Below, in pieces: positions 6,789 through 15,530 of a DNA stretch of 64,000 nt. Every line of letters begins with the position of its first letter. Positions within the stretch are counted from its first letter, which is position 1. The stretch is from positions 1-64,000 of the forward strand of contig NZ_NEDJ01000008.1 in NCBI RefSeq assembly GCF_002114285.1, in the 5' to 3' direction. Source of the DNA: Halorubrum ezzemoulense DSM 17463. GTDB taxonomy: Archaea; Halobacteriota; Halobacteria; Halobacteriales; Haloferacaceae. Below the pieces are notes generated by a model. The model saw nothing but the letters and a program-made list of their open reading frames with translations, did not search any database and had not been told where the DNA came from. Position numbers and translations under genes: made by a program.

Positions 6789-9509
6789 TCACCTCCGCGC
6801 CCAGTCGAGCATCCGGGCGTAGAAGGGGTCCGTGGCGAGGGCGTCGGCGTCGCCCACCAGCGTCAACTGCTTTTTCGCCCTGGTGAGCGCGACGTTCATC
6901 CGCCGGTGGTCCTCGAATATCGGCCCGTCGAGGTCGCCGGTCGCGACGAGCGAGACGAGTATCACCTCTTTCGAGGAGCCTTGGAAGCGGTCGACGGTGT
7001 CGACTGTCACGTCGGTCCGGCGGCCGATCTCCGCGACCTGCGCCCGGAAGGGGGCGATCACGCCGATGTCGTCGGGGTCGACGCCGGCGGCGACGTAGGC
7101 GTCGGCGATCGCGGCGACGCGCTCCGCCTCGCGGACGTTCCGGTTCCCGTCGCGCTCGCCGTCCGGGTCGACGAACCCGACGCCGCCGGTCAGGTCGGGC
7201 GCGAGCGCGTCGGGGTCGACGCCGAGGTCCGCGAGCGTCTGCCCGGCCACCTCGGGGGTCGCGGGGCGGAGCGCGCCGTCGTAGAACTCCGCGGAGGCGA
7301 ACGCCTGGATCCGCTGGCTCATCCGGTACTGCCGGTCGAGCATCACGCTCGCGTCGGGGTACGTCTCGATGAGCCGCTGGAAGAGCGAGGTCCGGAGGTC
7401 GTTCTCCGCGCGAACGACCGGCGGGAGCTGCTCGTGGTCGCCGACGAGGACGAACCGGTCGGCGAGGTTGACGGCGGCGTGGGTCCCGGGCTCGGTGAGC
7501 TGGGAGGCCTCGTCGACGAGGGCCACGTCGAACTCGCACTCGCGCATGACGCGGGAACCGCAGGCCGCCGTCGTCGCGGCGACGACCGGCGCGTCCCGCA
7601 ACTCGGCGGCCTTCGCGTTCGGCTCGCCGCGCTGGACGAGCCGCACGTCCCGCATGTCCTCGCGGACGCCGGTCTCGGTTCCCACTCGAAGCACGTCGTC
7701 GAACCCCTGGTCGCGGAGCGCCTCCAGCGCGTTGTCGACCGCGCGGTTCGTGAACGCGGAGAGCAGCACCCGGTTCCCCTCCGCGACCAGCGCGCGGATC
7801 GTCCGGGCGATTGTGTACGTCTTCCCCGTCCCCGGCGGGCCGTGGATCAGCGCGCAGTCCTCGGCGTCGACCGCGAGTTCGACCGCCTCGTTCTGCGCCG
7901 CGTTGTTGTCGATGTAGGCGTCGGGCGCGTCCGGGTCGTCGGCTCCGGGGCTACCCGGTGGGCGCTCGGTCGGGTCCCGGAACGACGGGTTCCGCCGGCC
8001 GAATATCACGTCCTTGCGGTCGGGATCGCCCTTCAGGACGGCGTCGTGGAGCGCGGTCAGCGAGCGGTCGACGGAGATCTCGGAGGGGTAGACGTCGAGC
8101 CGCCGCAGCTCCACCGGCTCGTCCGTCTCGACGACGACCTCGTCGCTCCCGAGGGCTGTGATCCGGCCCAGTTCCGCGTGGCCGGAGACGGGGTCGCCGT
8201 CGCTCGCGAGCGCCACGTCGCCCTCGCGGAGCTTCGAGACGGCGTCGCCCGGCTTCTTCGCGCGAAGCTCCCACCGGGCGTCGTCGATCTCCGTCTGCGC
8301 GACCGGCTCCAAGCCGATCAGCGCGCGGTCGTCGGCCGCGCGCTCTTCGGGCGTCTGCTCCCACAGCTTCCGGTACTCCGCGTGAGTCTCGCGGCGCTCC
8401 TCTTCGAGGGCGACGTAGAACCGGTCGAAGTAGTCGCGCTCCTCCTCGGGCACCGGCGTCCCGATCTGGCCCGCCTTCGACTCCTGGTCGAGCCGGCCGG
8501 AGACGACCATACAGGCGTCCTGCTCGAAGCAGTAGCTGCAGGTCGCGTCGGCCTCGTACCCCGTCGGCACCGCGGGGCGCTCGCCGGCCTCGTTGAGCGC
8601 CCGCCACTCGGCGGCCGCGAGGGCGTTTCGCTCGCGGACGACGAACTCCAGGAACCCCCGGCCGACGGTGAACTCCTTGGCCGGCGCGAGGTCGCCCGAC
8701 TCCTCGTTGCGGTCCAAGGCCGTGTTCTTCGTGTACAGCAGCGTCCCGATGTCCGGGTCGACGCCGCGCTCGTCGAGCATGAGCGCGTAGCAGGCCGCCT
8801 GCACCTTGTCGTGGAACCGCGGCTCCCGCTTGGTGTTCTTCCCCGTCTTCAGTTCGACCGGCGTGCCGCGCCGGAGCGCGTCCGCGCGCCCCTTCAGCCC
8901 GAACGTGGGCGAGATGAGGGAGAACTCCGAGCGCCACGTGTCCTCGTCGGCGAGCGTCCCCTGCGCGAGCCACCCCTCGACCGCGGCGGCGTTGCGCCGC
9001 ACCTCGTCTTCCACCTCCGCGGTCTCGTAGCCGAGGAGGCCGAGTTCGAGGCCCGCCTCGGCCACGCGCTCCGCGACCGACTCGTCGAGGTCCATCCCGC
9101 GGAGCAGGTCGCCGAACACCTCGTGGACGATGGTCCCCTTGACGACGGGGTAGTTGAGCGGAATCCCCGACAGTTTGTTCAGGTAGTACATCCGCGGGCA
9201 CTGGACCCACGACCGGATGCCGGTCACGTCGACGAGGAAGTCGGGTTCGAGGACGACCCACGACTCGTCGGTCGTCGCGTACCCCGTCTCCCCGCGGTAC
9301 TCGTCCTCCTCGGGGTCGGTGACGAGCAGTTCCATCCCCGGCTCCGCGTGTTCGGCGACCTCTGTCCACTTCCCCCACAGCGTCACGTCGACCGGGTCGC
9401 CCGCGCCGCGGTCGGGCCGGACCCGCACCTCGCGGAGGTCGCGCTCGCCGTACGACGTCGACACCGTCCGCGCCTCCCCGACGGAGACGATCGGCCCCCG
9501 AACGTTCAC
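6789..9509 (-). CDS. Dna2-type nuclease-helicase (OB fold, Fe-S nuclease, SF1 helicase)
   Basis: The 906-residue protein resembles eukaryotic Dna2. An N-terminal OB-like domain (about 1-100) is followed by a RecB-like nuclease with GTIVHEVFGDLL, LKGRADAL and the PVELKTGKN catalytic segment (about 145-240). It has the four-Cys Fe-S set: one in VQCPRMYY and three in CSYCFEQDAC. The C-terminal half is a superfamily 1 helicase with Walker A GPPGTGKT (about 545), Walker B-like VALVDEASQ, GDHEQLPPV, the DRQYRMSQ motif and VDTVDRFQGSSKEV, ending RRMNVALTRAKK. Likely roles are flap processing and end resection during replication and repair. It lies 74 bp downstream of the FAH operon on the same strand. 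Confidence 0.9.
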   Translation of the reverse strand: MNVRGPIVSVGEARTVSTSYGERDLREVRVRPDRGAGDPVDVTLWGKWTEVAEHAEPGMELLVTDPEEDEYRGETGYATTDESWVVLEPDFLVDVTGIRSWVQCPRMYYLNKLSGIPLNYPVVKGTIVHEVFGDLLRGMDLDESVAERVAEAGLELGLLGYETAEVEDEVRRNAAAVEGWLAQGTLADEDTWRSEFSLISPTFGLKGRADALRRGTPVELKTGKNTKREPRFHDKVQAACYALMLDERGVDPDIGTLLYTKNTALDRNEESGDLAPAKEFTVGRGFLEFVVRERNALAAAEWRALNEAGERPAVPTGYEADATCSYCFEQDACMVVSGRLDQESKAGQIGTPVPEEERDYFDRFYVALEEERRETHAEYRKLWEQTPEERAADDRALIGLEPVAQTEIDDARWELRAKKPGDAVSKLREGDVALASDGDPVSGHAELGRITALGSDEVVVETDEPVELRRLDVYPSEISVDRSLTALHDAVLKGDPDRKDVIFGRRNPSFRDPTERPPGSPGADDPDAPDAYIDNNAAQNEAVELAVDAEDCALIHGPPGTGKTYTIARTIRALVAEGNRVLLSAFTNRAVDNALEALRDQGFDDVLRVGTETGVREDMRDVRLVQRGEPNAKAAELRDAPVVAATTAACGSRVMRECEFDVALVDEASQLTEPGTHAAVNLADRFVLVGDHEQLPPVVRAENDLRTSLFQRLIETYPDASVMLDRQYRMSQRIQAFASAEFYDGALRPATPEVAGQTLADLGVDPDALAPDLTGGVGFVDPDGERDGNRNVREAERVAAIADAYVAAGVDPDDIGVIAPFRAQVAEIGRRTDVTVDTVDRFQGSSKEVILVSLVATGDLDGPIFEDHRRMNVALTRAKKQLTLVGDADALATDPFYARMLDWARR

Positions 9510-9583
9510 GTCCCCGCTCGGCGGCGCCGTCGAAAAACGCTGTCGGTGAGCCGGAATCGCGTCCGCGTCGGGTCGGCGCCCGC

Positions 9584-10405
9584 CTACCGGGTCACCGGCG
9601 CGGTGACGGACCCGATCGACTCGACGACCGCCCGCACCTCGTCGCCGGGGGCGATCGGCGCCGCACCGGGCGTCCCCGTGCTGAACAGGTCCCCCGGTTC
9701 CAGCGTCATCGCGTCGGCGTGGAACGAGACGATCTCCGCCGGCGGGAACAGCATGTTACGGATCTCGTTTTCGGCCCGCACCTCCCCGTTGACCTCGGTG
9801 CGCACCGAGAGCCCGTCGAGGTCGAGCGGCCCCTCCAGCACCGCGATCGCGGCGCCGGGCACGAGGAACGTGTCGTAGCTCTTTGCCCGGGTGAGGAACC
9901 GGGGGTTCTGCTGGAGCACGTCCTCCGCGGTCATGTCGATCACGGGCAGAAAGCCGGCGATCACGTCGCTCACCTCGCCCTCGTCGACGCCCCGGCACGT
10001 CCGGCCCATCACGACGGCCAGCTCCGCCTCGGCGGTCACCCGTTCGCTCTGCGACCGCGGCGGCAGGCGGATCGGGCCGTCCGGCCCGGTCAGGGCCGAC
10101 GACGGTTTCATGAAGCTCGCCGGCTCCGTCGGGCGCTCCTCGTCGAGATCGCCGGCGTGTTCCGCGTAGTTCAGGCCGATCCCCCACAGCTTCCCGAACG
10201 ACGCCAGCGGCGCGCCGAACGACAGGTCGGCCGCCGGGACGGGGTCGGCCGTCGCGCTGGCGACGCTGCCGAGCCTCCCCGCGGCAGCTCGGGGGAGCGC
10301 GTCGCGGACCGTCTCGAGGTCGGGCTCGACGGCGCCGAGCGGGACGTACCCCGTCTCGTCGCCGAGCAGGGGGTTGCCGGTCGCCGCGCGCGCGAGGTAC
10401 TTCAT
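9584..10405 (-). CDS. Fumarylacetoacetate hydrolase family protein
   Basis: The 273-residue protein has the FAH-fold pattern: KLWGIGLNYAEHA (about 70-85), EPASFMKPSSALTGPDGPI, the acidic metal ligands in TAEAELAVVMGR, then DMTAEDVLQQNPRFLTRAKSYDTF and the C-terminal FSTGTPGAAPIAPGD. The family includes 2-keto-3-deoxy-sugar dehydratases, acylpyruvases and hydratases of aromatic degradation, and the exact substrate cannot be read here. It is the third gene of an operon with the SDR and cupin genes (21-nt gap to the cupin gene), pointing to a catabolic role. Confidence 0.85.
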   Translation of the reverse strand: MKYLARAATGNPLLGDETGYVPLGAVEPDLETVRDALPRAAAGRLGSVASATADPVPAADLSFGAPLASFGKLWGIGLNYAEHAGDLDEERPTEPASFMKPSSALTGPDGPIRLPPRSQSERVTAEAELAVVMGRTCRGVDEGEVSDVIAGFLPVIDMTAEDVLQQNPRFLTRAKSYDTFLVPGAAIAVLEGPLDLDGLSVRTEVNGEVRAENEIRNMLFPPAEIVSFHADAMTLEPGDLFSTGTPGAAPIAPGDEVRAVVESIGSVTAPVTR

Positions 10406-10426
10406 CTCGTCCTCGGTCCACTCATC

Positions 10427-10774
10427 TCACTCCTCGCGGTCGGTCCAGAAGTCGAACGAGCGTCCGGGCGCGAACACGTCGAGGCCGACGGCGAGCTCGT
10501 CGCCCGTGTTCTCGACGCGGTGGGGCTCGTTGGGCGCTACGAGGACGGAGTCGTTCTTCTGAAGCGTCACCTCGTCGTCCTCGGTCGCGACGGTCAGCTC
10601 GCCCTCCAGACAGAGGCACACCTGCTCGTTCTCGTGGTCGTGCATCGGCGAGCTGTGGCCCGGCGGCTTCTCGAACCACTCGAAGGAGAACCGGTCGCTG
10701 CCCGCCATCGACACGCGCCGCCAGCCCTCCTCCGGCTCGTACGTCTCCGCCTCGTCGAACGCAACCGGCTTCAT
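10427..10774 (-). CDS. Small cupin-domain protein
   Basis: The 115-residue single-domain cupin has metal-binding motif 1, HSSPMHDHENEQVCLCLEGE (about residues 40-60), and a second motif around VLVAPNEPHRVENTG. Two His plus Glu in motif 1 and a His in motif 2 suggest a metal site. Its ATG overlaps the stop of the SDR gene (ATGA), so the two are translationally coupled. Small cupins of this kind can be isomerases, dioxygenases or sugar-acid binding proteins. The operon context suggests an accessory role in degradation of a sugar acid or aromatic compound (inference). Confidence 0.8.
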   Translation of the reverse strand: MKPVAFDEAETYEPEEGWRRVSMAGSDRFSFEWFEKPPGHSSPMHDHENEQVCLCLEGELTVATEDDEVTLQKNDSVLVAPNEPHRVENTGDELAVGLDVFAPGRSFDFWTDREE

Positions 10775-11559
10775 AGGTTCGCTCCGGTGGAGCCGCCGTC
10801 GATCGGGAGCGCGGTACCGTTGACGTAGCCGGACTTCGGCGACGAGAGGAACGCGACCGTGTTGCCGAGCTCCATCGGGTCGCCGATGCGTTCGAGGGGG
10901 TTCCCCGCCCAGTCGTCGAGCCCCTCCTCGTAGGAGTCGTACTCGCCCCGCTCGACGGCGGCCTCGACGAGGTCGCGGATCCGGCTCGTCTCGTGGGGGC
11001 CCGGCAGGACGGCGTTGGCGCGGACCTCCGGGGCGAACTCCTTCGAGAGCGTCTTCTCTAGCCCGATGACGCCCATCCGAACCGCGTTCGATAAGACGAG
11101 GCTGTCGAGCGCCTCCTTCACGCTTCGGGACGTGATGTTGACGATTGTGCCGCCGTCCCCTTCCCTGAGGTGGGGGTACGACTCCCGCGCCAGCCGGACG
11201 ACGCTCATCACGAGCAGGTCGTAGGCGTGCTGCCAGTCCTCGTCGTCGGTGTCGAGGAACGCGCCTGACGGCGGGCCGCCGGCGCTCGTTACGAGGTGGT
11301 CGATCGTGCCGAACTCGTCGACGGTCGCCTCGACGAGCGCCGTCACCTCGTCGGCGTCGGTCAGGTCGGCGGAGTGGGCGACTACCTCGCCGGTCGCGAC
11401 CGCCTCGACCTCCTCCTTCGCGGCCGCCAGCCGCTCCTCGTCGCGGCCGTTGACGACGACGTCGACGCCCTCCCGCGCGAGCGCCTTCGCCGATGCCTTG
11501 CCGAGTCCGCTGGACGATGCCGTGACGAGCGCCGCGTTCCCGTCGATCCCTAGGTCCAT
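10771..11559 (-). CDS. Short-chain dehydrogenase/reductase with atypical catalytic pair
   Basis: The 262-residue Rossmann-fold protein has the SDR cofactor motif TASSSGLGKA (13-22), then NGRDEERL, ADLTDADEV (adenine ring contact) and TSAGGPPSG in place of NAG. The catalytic Ser is in NITSRS, but the usual YxxxK reads SNAVR: Ser for Tyr and Arg for Lys. This variant occurs in a known divergent SDR group, so the reductase activity and its mechanism are uncertain. The ending SSPKSGYVNGTALPIDGG is typical. The ATG at 11559 is preferred over an in-frame upstream start because residue 1 directly precedes the beta1 strand. It is the first gene of the SDR-cupin-FAH operon and divergent from glutaryl-CoA dehydrogenase. 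Confidence 0.85.
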   Translation of the reverse strand: MDLGIDGNAALVTASSSGLGKASAKALAREGVDVVVNGRDEERLAAAKEEVEAVATGEVVAHSADLTDADEVTALVEATVDEFGTIDHLVTSAGGPPSGAFLDTDDEDWQHAYDLLVMSVVRLARESYPHLREGDGGTIVNITSRSVKEALDSLVLSNAVRMGVIGLEKTLSKEFAPEVRANAVLPGPHETSRIRDLVEAAVERGEYDSYEEGLDDWAGNPLERIGDPMELGNTVAFLSSPKSGYVNGTALPIDGGSTGANL

Positions 11560-11690
11560 GTCTCGCCAATTCCGGGTGTCGCGTGAAAACGTTTCCCTAC
11601 GGAAGACGACCGAGGGGACCGACGCGGTCCGAGCGCGAGCCACGGATCCGTCTCGACGGCCAATTTCCCGCGTCTCGGCGGGCGAGAGTG

Positions 11691-11700
11691 TACTTATTTA
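11691..11700 (+). promoter_or_regulatory. TATA-like promoter of the acyl-CoA dehydrogenase gene
   Basis: TACTTATTTA lies 23-33 nt upstream of the ATG at 11724, the position expected for a leaderless haloarchaeal transcript. It is the only AT-rich block in the 164-bp divergent gap between the SDR operon and this gene. Confidence 0.5.
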
Positions 11701-11723
11701 TCCGTGGGATCGCAAGCGATCGT

Positions 11724-12884
11724 ATGCTGGATTACTTCGACATGGAGTCGACGCTGTCCGAGGAGGAGCGGCTGCTCGTCGACTCCGCGCGCTCGTTCGT
11801 CGACGGCGAGGTCCCCGACATGGGAGACCACTGGATCGATGGCACGTTTCCCACGGAGCTCATCCCGAAGATGGGCGAGATGGGCTTTTACGCGCCGAAC
11901 CTCGACGGGTACGGCCTGCCGGACGTCAGCGAGACGGCGTACGGGCTGCTGATGCGCGAGCTGGAGGCGTGCGACTCCGGGCTCCGGTCGATGGCGAGCG
12001 TCCAGGGGGCCTTAGTGATGTACCCGATCCACGCGTTCGGCAGCGACGAGCAGAAGGAGGAGTGGCTCCCGCGGCTCGGCGCCGGCGACGCGGTCGGCTG
12101 CTTCGGGCTCACGGAGCCGGAACACGGGTCGAACCCCTCCGCGATGGAGACGATGGCCGAGCCCGACGGCGACGAGTACGTCCTGAACGGCTCGAAGACG
12201 TGGATCACGAACTCCCCGATCGCGGACGTCGCGGTCGTGTGGGCGAAGGACCACGGCGAGGAGGGGACGCCCGTCCGCGGGTTCCTCGTCGAGACCGACC
12301 GCGACGGCGTCACGACGAACAAGATCGACGAGAAGCTCAGCCTCCGGGCGTCGATCACGGGCGAGATCAGCCTCCAGAACGTCCGCGTGCCCGCCGAGAA
12401 CCGCCTCCCCGGCGTCGAGGGGATGAAGGGACCGCTGTCGTGTCTGACACAGGCCCGCTACGGCATCGCGTGGGGCGCCGTCGGCGCCGCGCAGGACTGC
12501 TTCGAGACCGCCCGGGAGTACGCCACGGACCGCGAGCAGTTCGGCAAGCCGATCGGCGGCTTCCAGATGCAACAGGAGAAGCTCGCGGAGATGGCGACGC
12601 AGATCACGCTCGCGCAGCTGCTCGCCCACCGGCTCGCCGACCTCAAGGAGGCGGGGGAGCTGCGGCCACAGCACGTCTCGATGGCCAAGCGCAACAACGT
12701 GCGGACGGCGCGCGACCAGTCGCGGATCGCCCGCGAGATGCTCGGCGGCAACGGGATCACGGCCGACTACTCCCCGATGCGCCACATGGCGAACATGGAG
12801 ACCGTCTACACCTACGAGGGGACCCACGACATCCACACCCTGATCCTCGGCGAGGACCTCACCGGGATTCAGGCCTACCAGTAG
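11724..12884 (+). CDS. gcdH: Glutaryl-CoA dehydrogenase-like acyl-CoA dehydrogenase
   Basis: This FAD enzyme is predicted to oxidise and decarboxylate glutaryl-CoA to crotonyl-CoA. The 386-residue sequence follows human GCDH closely: CFGLTEPEHGSNPSAMET, LNGSKTWITNSPIADVAVVW, FSLRAS-like LSLRASITGE, ARYGIAWGAVGAA, MLGGNGI and TYEGTHDIHTLILG, which contains the catalytic Glu. The Arg that binds the glutaryl carboxylate in GCDH is present in DSGLRSMASVQ. Length is normal for the family without a targeting peptide. The TATA box places the start at 11724. Divergence from the SDR-cupin-FAH operon suggests a shared catabolic regulon (inference). Confidence 0.88.
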   Translation: MLDYFDMESTLSEEERLLVDSARSFVDGEVPDMGDHWIDGTFPTELIPKMGEMGFYAPNLDGYGLPDVSETAYGLLMRELEACDSGLRSMASVQGALVMYPIHAFGSDEQKEEWLPRLGAGDAVGCFGLTEPEHGSNPSAMETMAEPDGDEYVLNGSKTWITNSPIADVAVVWAKDHGEEGTPVRGFLVETDRDGVTTNKIDEKLSLRASITGEISLQNVRVPAENRLPGVEGMKGPLSCLTQARYGIAWGAVGAAQDCFETAREYATDREQFGKPIGGFQMQQEKLAEMATQITLAQLLAHRLADLKEAGELRPQHVSMAKRNNVRTARDQSRIAREMLGGNGITADYSPMRHMANMETVYTYEGTHDIHTLILGEDLTGIQAYQ

Positions 12885-12987
12885 TCCCGCCGACCGCCCT
12901 CGTTCCACGCGCCCTGACGACCCGCTCCGGCGCGCGCCGCCGCCACCGACACGCTCTTGCGCCCGCGTTTCCGTACTGTCGACCGAC

Positions 12988-13539
12988 ATGCGCGTGCGAG
13001 ACTGGGACGACATCCTCGCGGACGTCGCGAGCGACTCGACCGACCCCGACGGCTGGCGCGCGGTCGCCGGCTCCCGCCGCGGCGGCCTCGGGGAGGACCT
13101 CTACTTCGGTCACCCGAGCGTCGGCCTCTACCACCTGAAGACGTACGCGAAGAACCCTCGCGACCTCCGCGGCGTCGGAGCGCAGGTCGCCCGCAAGGTC
13201 GACGACGGGCTGGACCCGCTCCTGCCCGACGCCGACAGCGACGGGCGGTTCGCGGTCCGGACGGCGCCCGAGGACGAGGACCACGCCGAGGAGATGGCGA
13301 CGCGGCCCACCGAGACGCTGAGAGTCCACGCCGAGGCGCCGACCGACCCGGACCACCTCTTTGAGGACGTGATGGAAGCGGTCGACTCCCCCGCCTTCGG
13401 CCCGATGGAGTACGAGTTCGACGGACGGCCCGACGAGCTCGACGAACTCTCCGACACCTTCGAGGAGGCCGAGGAGCTGCTCACCGCCGAGCTCGACGAC
13501 CTGATCGAGGACGACGACGTCGACCGCGGGTTCCACTGA
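12988..13539 (+). CDS. Conserved haloarchaeal protein of unknown function
   Basis: I do not recognise a functional family. The 183-residue protein is strongly acidic, with the most conserved-looking part in residues 35-80 (GHPSVGLYHLKTYAKNP and GVGAQVARKVDDGLDPLLP) and an Asp/Glu-rich C-terminal helix region (about 145-183). It has no signal peptide or membrane segment, so it is probably cytosolic. The codon use is the same as its neighbours, and the acidic composition argues for a real, resident halophilic gene. It follows gcdH by about 100 bp on the same strand and may be cotranscribed. Confidence 0.7.
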   Translation: MRVRDWDDILADVASDSTDPDGWRAVAGSRRGGLGEDLYFGHPSVGLYHLKTYAKNPRDLRGVGAQVARKVDDGLDPLLPDADSDGRFAVRTAPEDEDHAEEMATRPTETLRVHAEAPTDPDHLFEDVMEAVDSPAFGPMEYEFDGRPDELDELSDTFEEAEELLTAELDDLIEDDDVDRGFH

Positions 13540-13639
13540 GCGGCGGTGAGGGCGCTAGCGCGACCGCGCCGACTCGCCGCGGTGCGGACGAGACCGGACC
13601 CGCCGCATCGGTTTTGTCGCTCCGCCGCCAACGGGGGGT

Positions 13640-13807
13640 ATGGGAGTCAAAGAAGACACGGCGAACGGCCTGATCTCGCTCGGCATCGGCGTCGCGGTCA
13701 CCTGGTTCGCGGCCGACGACGGCGACCACGACACGACCGACCTCCTCCTCGCGGTCGCGATCAGCTCTTTCCTCTCGGGCTACTTCACGAGCTACTTCGC
13801 GAAGTGA
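13640..13807 (+). CDS. 55-residue two-helix membrane protein
   Basis: A short open frame of 55 codons begins ATGGGAGTC and encodes two hydrophobic segments (about residues 10-25, ISLGIGVAVTWFA, and 35-53, LLLAVAISSFLSGYF) separated by a very acidic loop containing DDGDHDTTD. Third-position GC and the clean hydrophobic/acidic alternation support coding. The purine-rich GGGGGT just before the ATG is a plausible ribosome site. Function is unknown; small membrane proteins of this kind are common in haloarchaea. Confidence 0.6.
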   Translation: MGVKEDTANGLISLGIGVAVTWFAADDGDHDTTDLLLAVAISSFLSGYFTSYFAK

Positions 13808-13879
13808 CCCGCGGTCGGTGACGTTCGGGTCGGCCGGTAACGCCCGGCCGGTCGGTGACGCCTTTGCCGATCGCCCGCC

Positions 13880-14278
13880 TCAGATCGCCGTCACCCACGC
13901 CCGGTACTCGGCGTCGAGCTCGTACACCTCTCGGAAGGCGCGCTCGACGAACCCGGCGACGCGGTTCGCGTCCGAGCGCGCCGTGACGACCGCGTTCGTC
14001 CCCTCGGCCTCCTCCGGGCTGACGAGCTCGTCGATCCGGAACTCCGGGAACTCGGAGAGGAGCGTCTTCAGCCGCTCTAACTCCGCGTCGGTACAGTCCA
14101 GTATCAGCTCCGTGCCCGCCAGCTGGATCCACGGCGGGACCTCGCCGCCACCGGTGTCGTCGCTGTCGGGGTCGACGTCGACGGTCATCACGTCGCCGGA
14201 GCGCGCGCGGTGCGCGGCCGCGGCGTCGGCGAGCAGCTTCAGCCGCTCGTCCTCGGTCGCGGCGTCGAATCGGGTCAT
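13880..14278 (-). CDS. Conserved haloarchaeal protein of unknown function
   Basis: The 132-residue acidic protein starts with a helical segment (TRFDAATEDERLKLLADAAA), then a predicted beta region (PPWIQLAGTELILDCTDAEL, about 50-70) and a C-terminal helix (NRVAGFVERAFREVYEL). I see no catalytic motif, signal sequence or membrane segment. The gene lies in a minus-strand group with the coiled-coil gene and hisI but is separated from the former by 73 bp. No function can be assigned. Confidence 0.65.
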   Translation of the reverse strand: MTRFDAATEDERLKLLADAAAAHRARSGDVMTVDVDPDSDDTGGGEVPPWIQLAGTELILDCTDAELERLKTLLSEFPEFRIDELVSPEEAEGTNAVVTARSDANRVAGFVERAFREVYELDAEYRAWVTAI

Positions 14279-14351
14279 ACCCGTGCTCCGCCGCGACGAG
14301 GCTTAAAAATCCGCACTCGACGGCGGGGGATCCGGTCGCCGCCCGCGCCGC

Positions 14352-15527
14352 TCACCGCTCCGTCTCGCTCAACACGTCGTCGACGACCGAGCGCGTCCGC
14401 TCGGCCTCGGCGAGCCGCTCGTCGGCCTCGCCGCGCTCGATCAGGGCGAGGTCCCCGTCGTCGAGCGCGTGGCGCACCTCCGCCGCGCGGCGGAGGCGCC
14501 CGTACTCGTCGCTCCGCGCGAGCTCGCGGACCGAGCGCAGGGTCGCGACCGCGTCGTCGTCGGCGATCCGCCCGACGAGCGGGACCAGCTCGTCGATCTC
14601 GTAGGCGAGCTCGTCGCCCGGCTTCGGCGGCCAGTCGAGCGTCAGCGGCTCGCCGTCGAGCCGTTCGAGGTACGTCCGGTGGACCGCGACCGCCGTGCGG
14701 AGCGCGCCCGGGTCGTCGACGTAGTGGTCGAGCTTCGAGTTCGTGTAGTCGGCGTACTCCAGCAGCGTCGCGGGCGGCTCCTCGCCGGCCGCGTGCGTCT
14801 CGACGTACTCCGCGAGGTCGGTCGGCGGCACGTCGACGTCGACGAAGGGAGTCGCGTCCGCGCGGTCGAGGAAGTCGAACACCTCGCGGGCGGACGCCGA
14901 CTTGAAGAACTCCCGGAACGCCTCCATCACCGCCTCATCGTACGAATCGATCGGCCCGCGGAGGCGGTCGAGGTCCGCGTCGAGGTCCGCGTCGGCCATG
15001 TCGGCGACCTCACGGAGCTCCTCCACCCGCGACTCCAGCCGCTTGCGGGCCTCCTTGGCCGCTTTCCGGCCCGCCCGGTAGTCGTCGACCGCGTCGTCGT
15101 ACGCCTCCAGGAGGTCGACGAACTCCCCCGCCGGCTCCAGCGCCTCGCGGGCGGTCGCGAAGTCCTCGTCGGAGAGGCGCCGCTTGTCGACCGCCTCGTC
15201 CGCCGCCTCGAACGCCTCGGCGGCCGGCAGGTCGTCGTCGACGTCGACCGCGTCCCCGAACTGGCCGCGGAACCGGACGTACGACTCGAAGTCGCCGGAG
15301 CCGACCGCGTCCTCCTCGTATCGGTCGAGGATCCGGTGCGCGTGGCGGTACGCGTCGGCCGCCGCCTCGACCCGGTCCCGCCCGTGGTCGTCGATCCGCG
15401 ACTCGATCCGGCGGAGTTCGTCGTAGCGCTCCCGGAGCCGCGCGGCCGCCTCGCCGGCCCCGCGGACGGGGTCGTCCTTGTCGCCCCCGGCGCCTCCCGA
15501 CGTGGCGCCGGCGGTTTCCCCCGACAT
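14352..15527 (-). CDS. Large acidic coiled-coil protein of unknown function
   Basis: The 391-residue protein is dominated by charged heptad-like helices. Strong coiled-coil stretches lie at about residues 25-60 and 145-185 (DYRAGRKAAKEARKRLESRV), with another near the C terminus. There are no Cys clusters, nucleotide motifs or membrane segments. Only 3 nt separate it from the upstream hisI stop, so the two are almost certainly cotranscribed. A structural or scaffolding role is plausible, but there is no direct evidence for one. Confidence 0.65.
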   Translation of the reverse strand: MSGETAGATSGGAGGDKDDPVRGAGEAAARLRERYDELRRIESRIDDHGRDRVEAAADAYRHAHRILDRYEEDAVGSGDFESYVRFRGQFGDAVDVDDDLPAAEAFEAADEAVDKRRLSDEDFATAREALEPAGEFVDLLEAYDDAVDDYRAGRKAAKEARKRLESRVEELREVADMADADLDADLDRLRGPIDSYDEAVMEAFREFFKSASAREVFDFLDRADATPFVDVDVPPTDLAEYVETHAAGEEPPATLLEYADYTNSKLDHYVDDPGALRTAVAVHRTYLERLDGEPLTLDWPPKPGDELAYEIDELVPLVGRIADDDAVATLRSVRELARSDEYGRLRRAAEVRHALDDGDLALIERGEADERLAEAERTRSVVDDVLSETER

Positions 15528-15530
15528 CGG

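Noticed and set aside
6906..9878. A 990-codon open frame on the plus strand
   Set aside because: It is antisense to the well-supported Dna2-like and FAH genes, with a Val/Arg/Glu-rich composition typical of GC-rich shadow frames and no family match.
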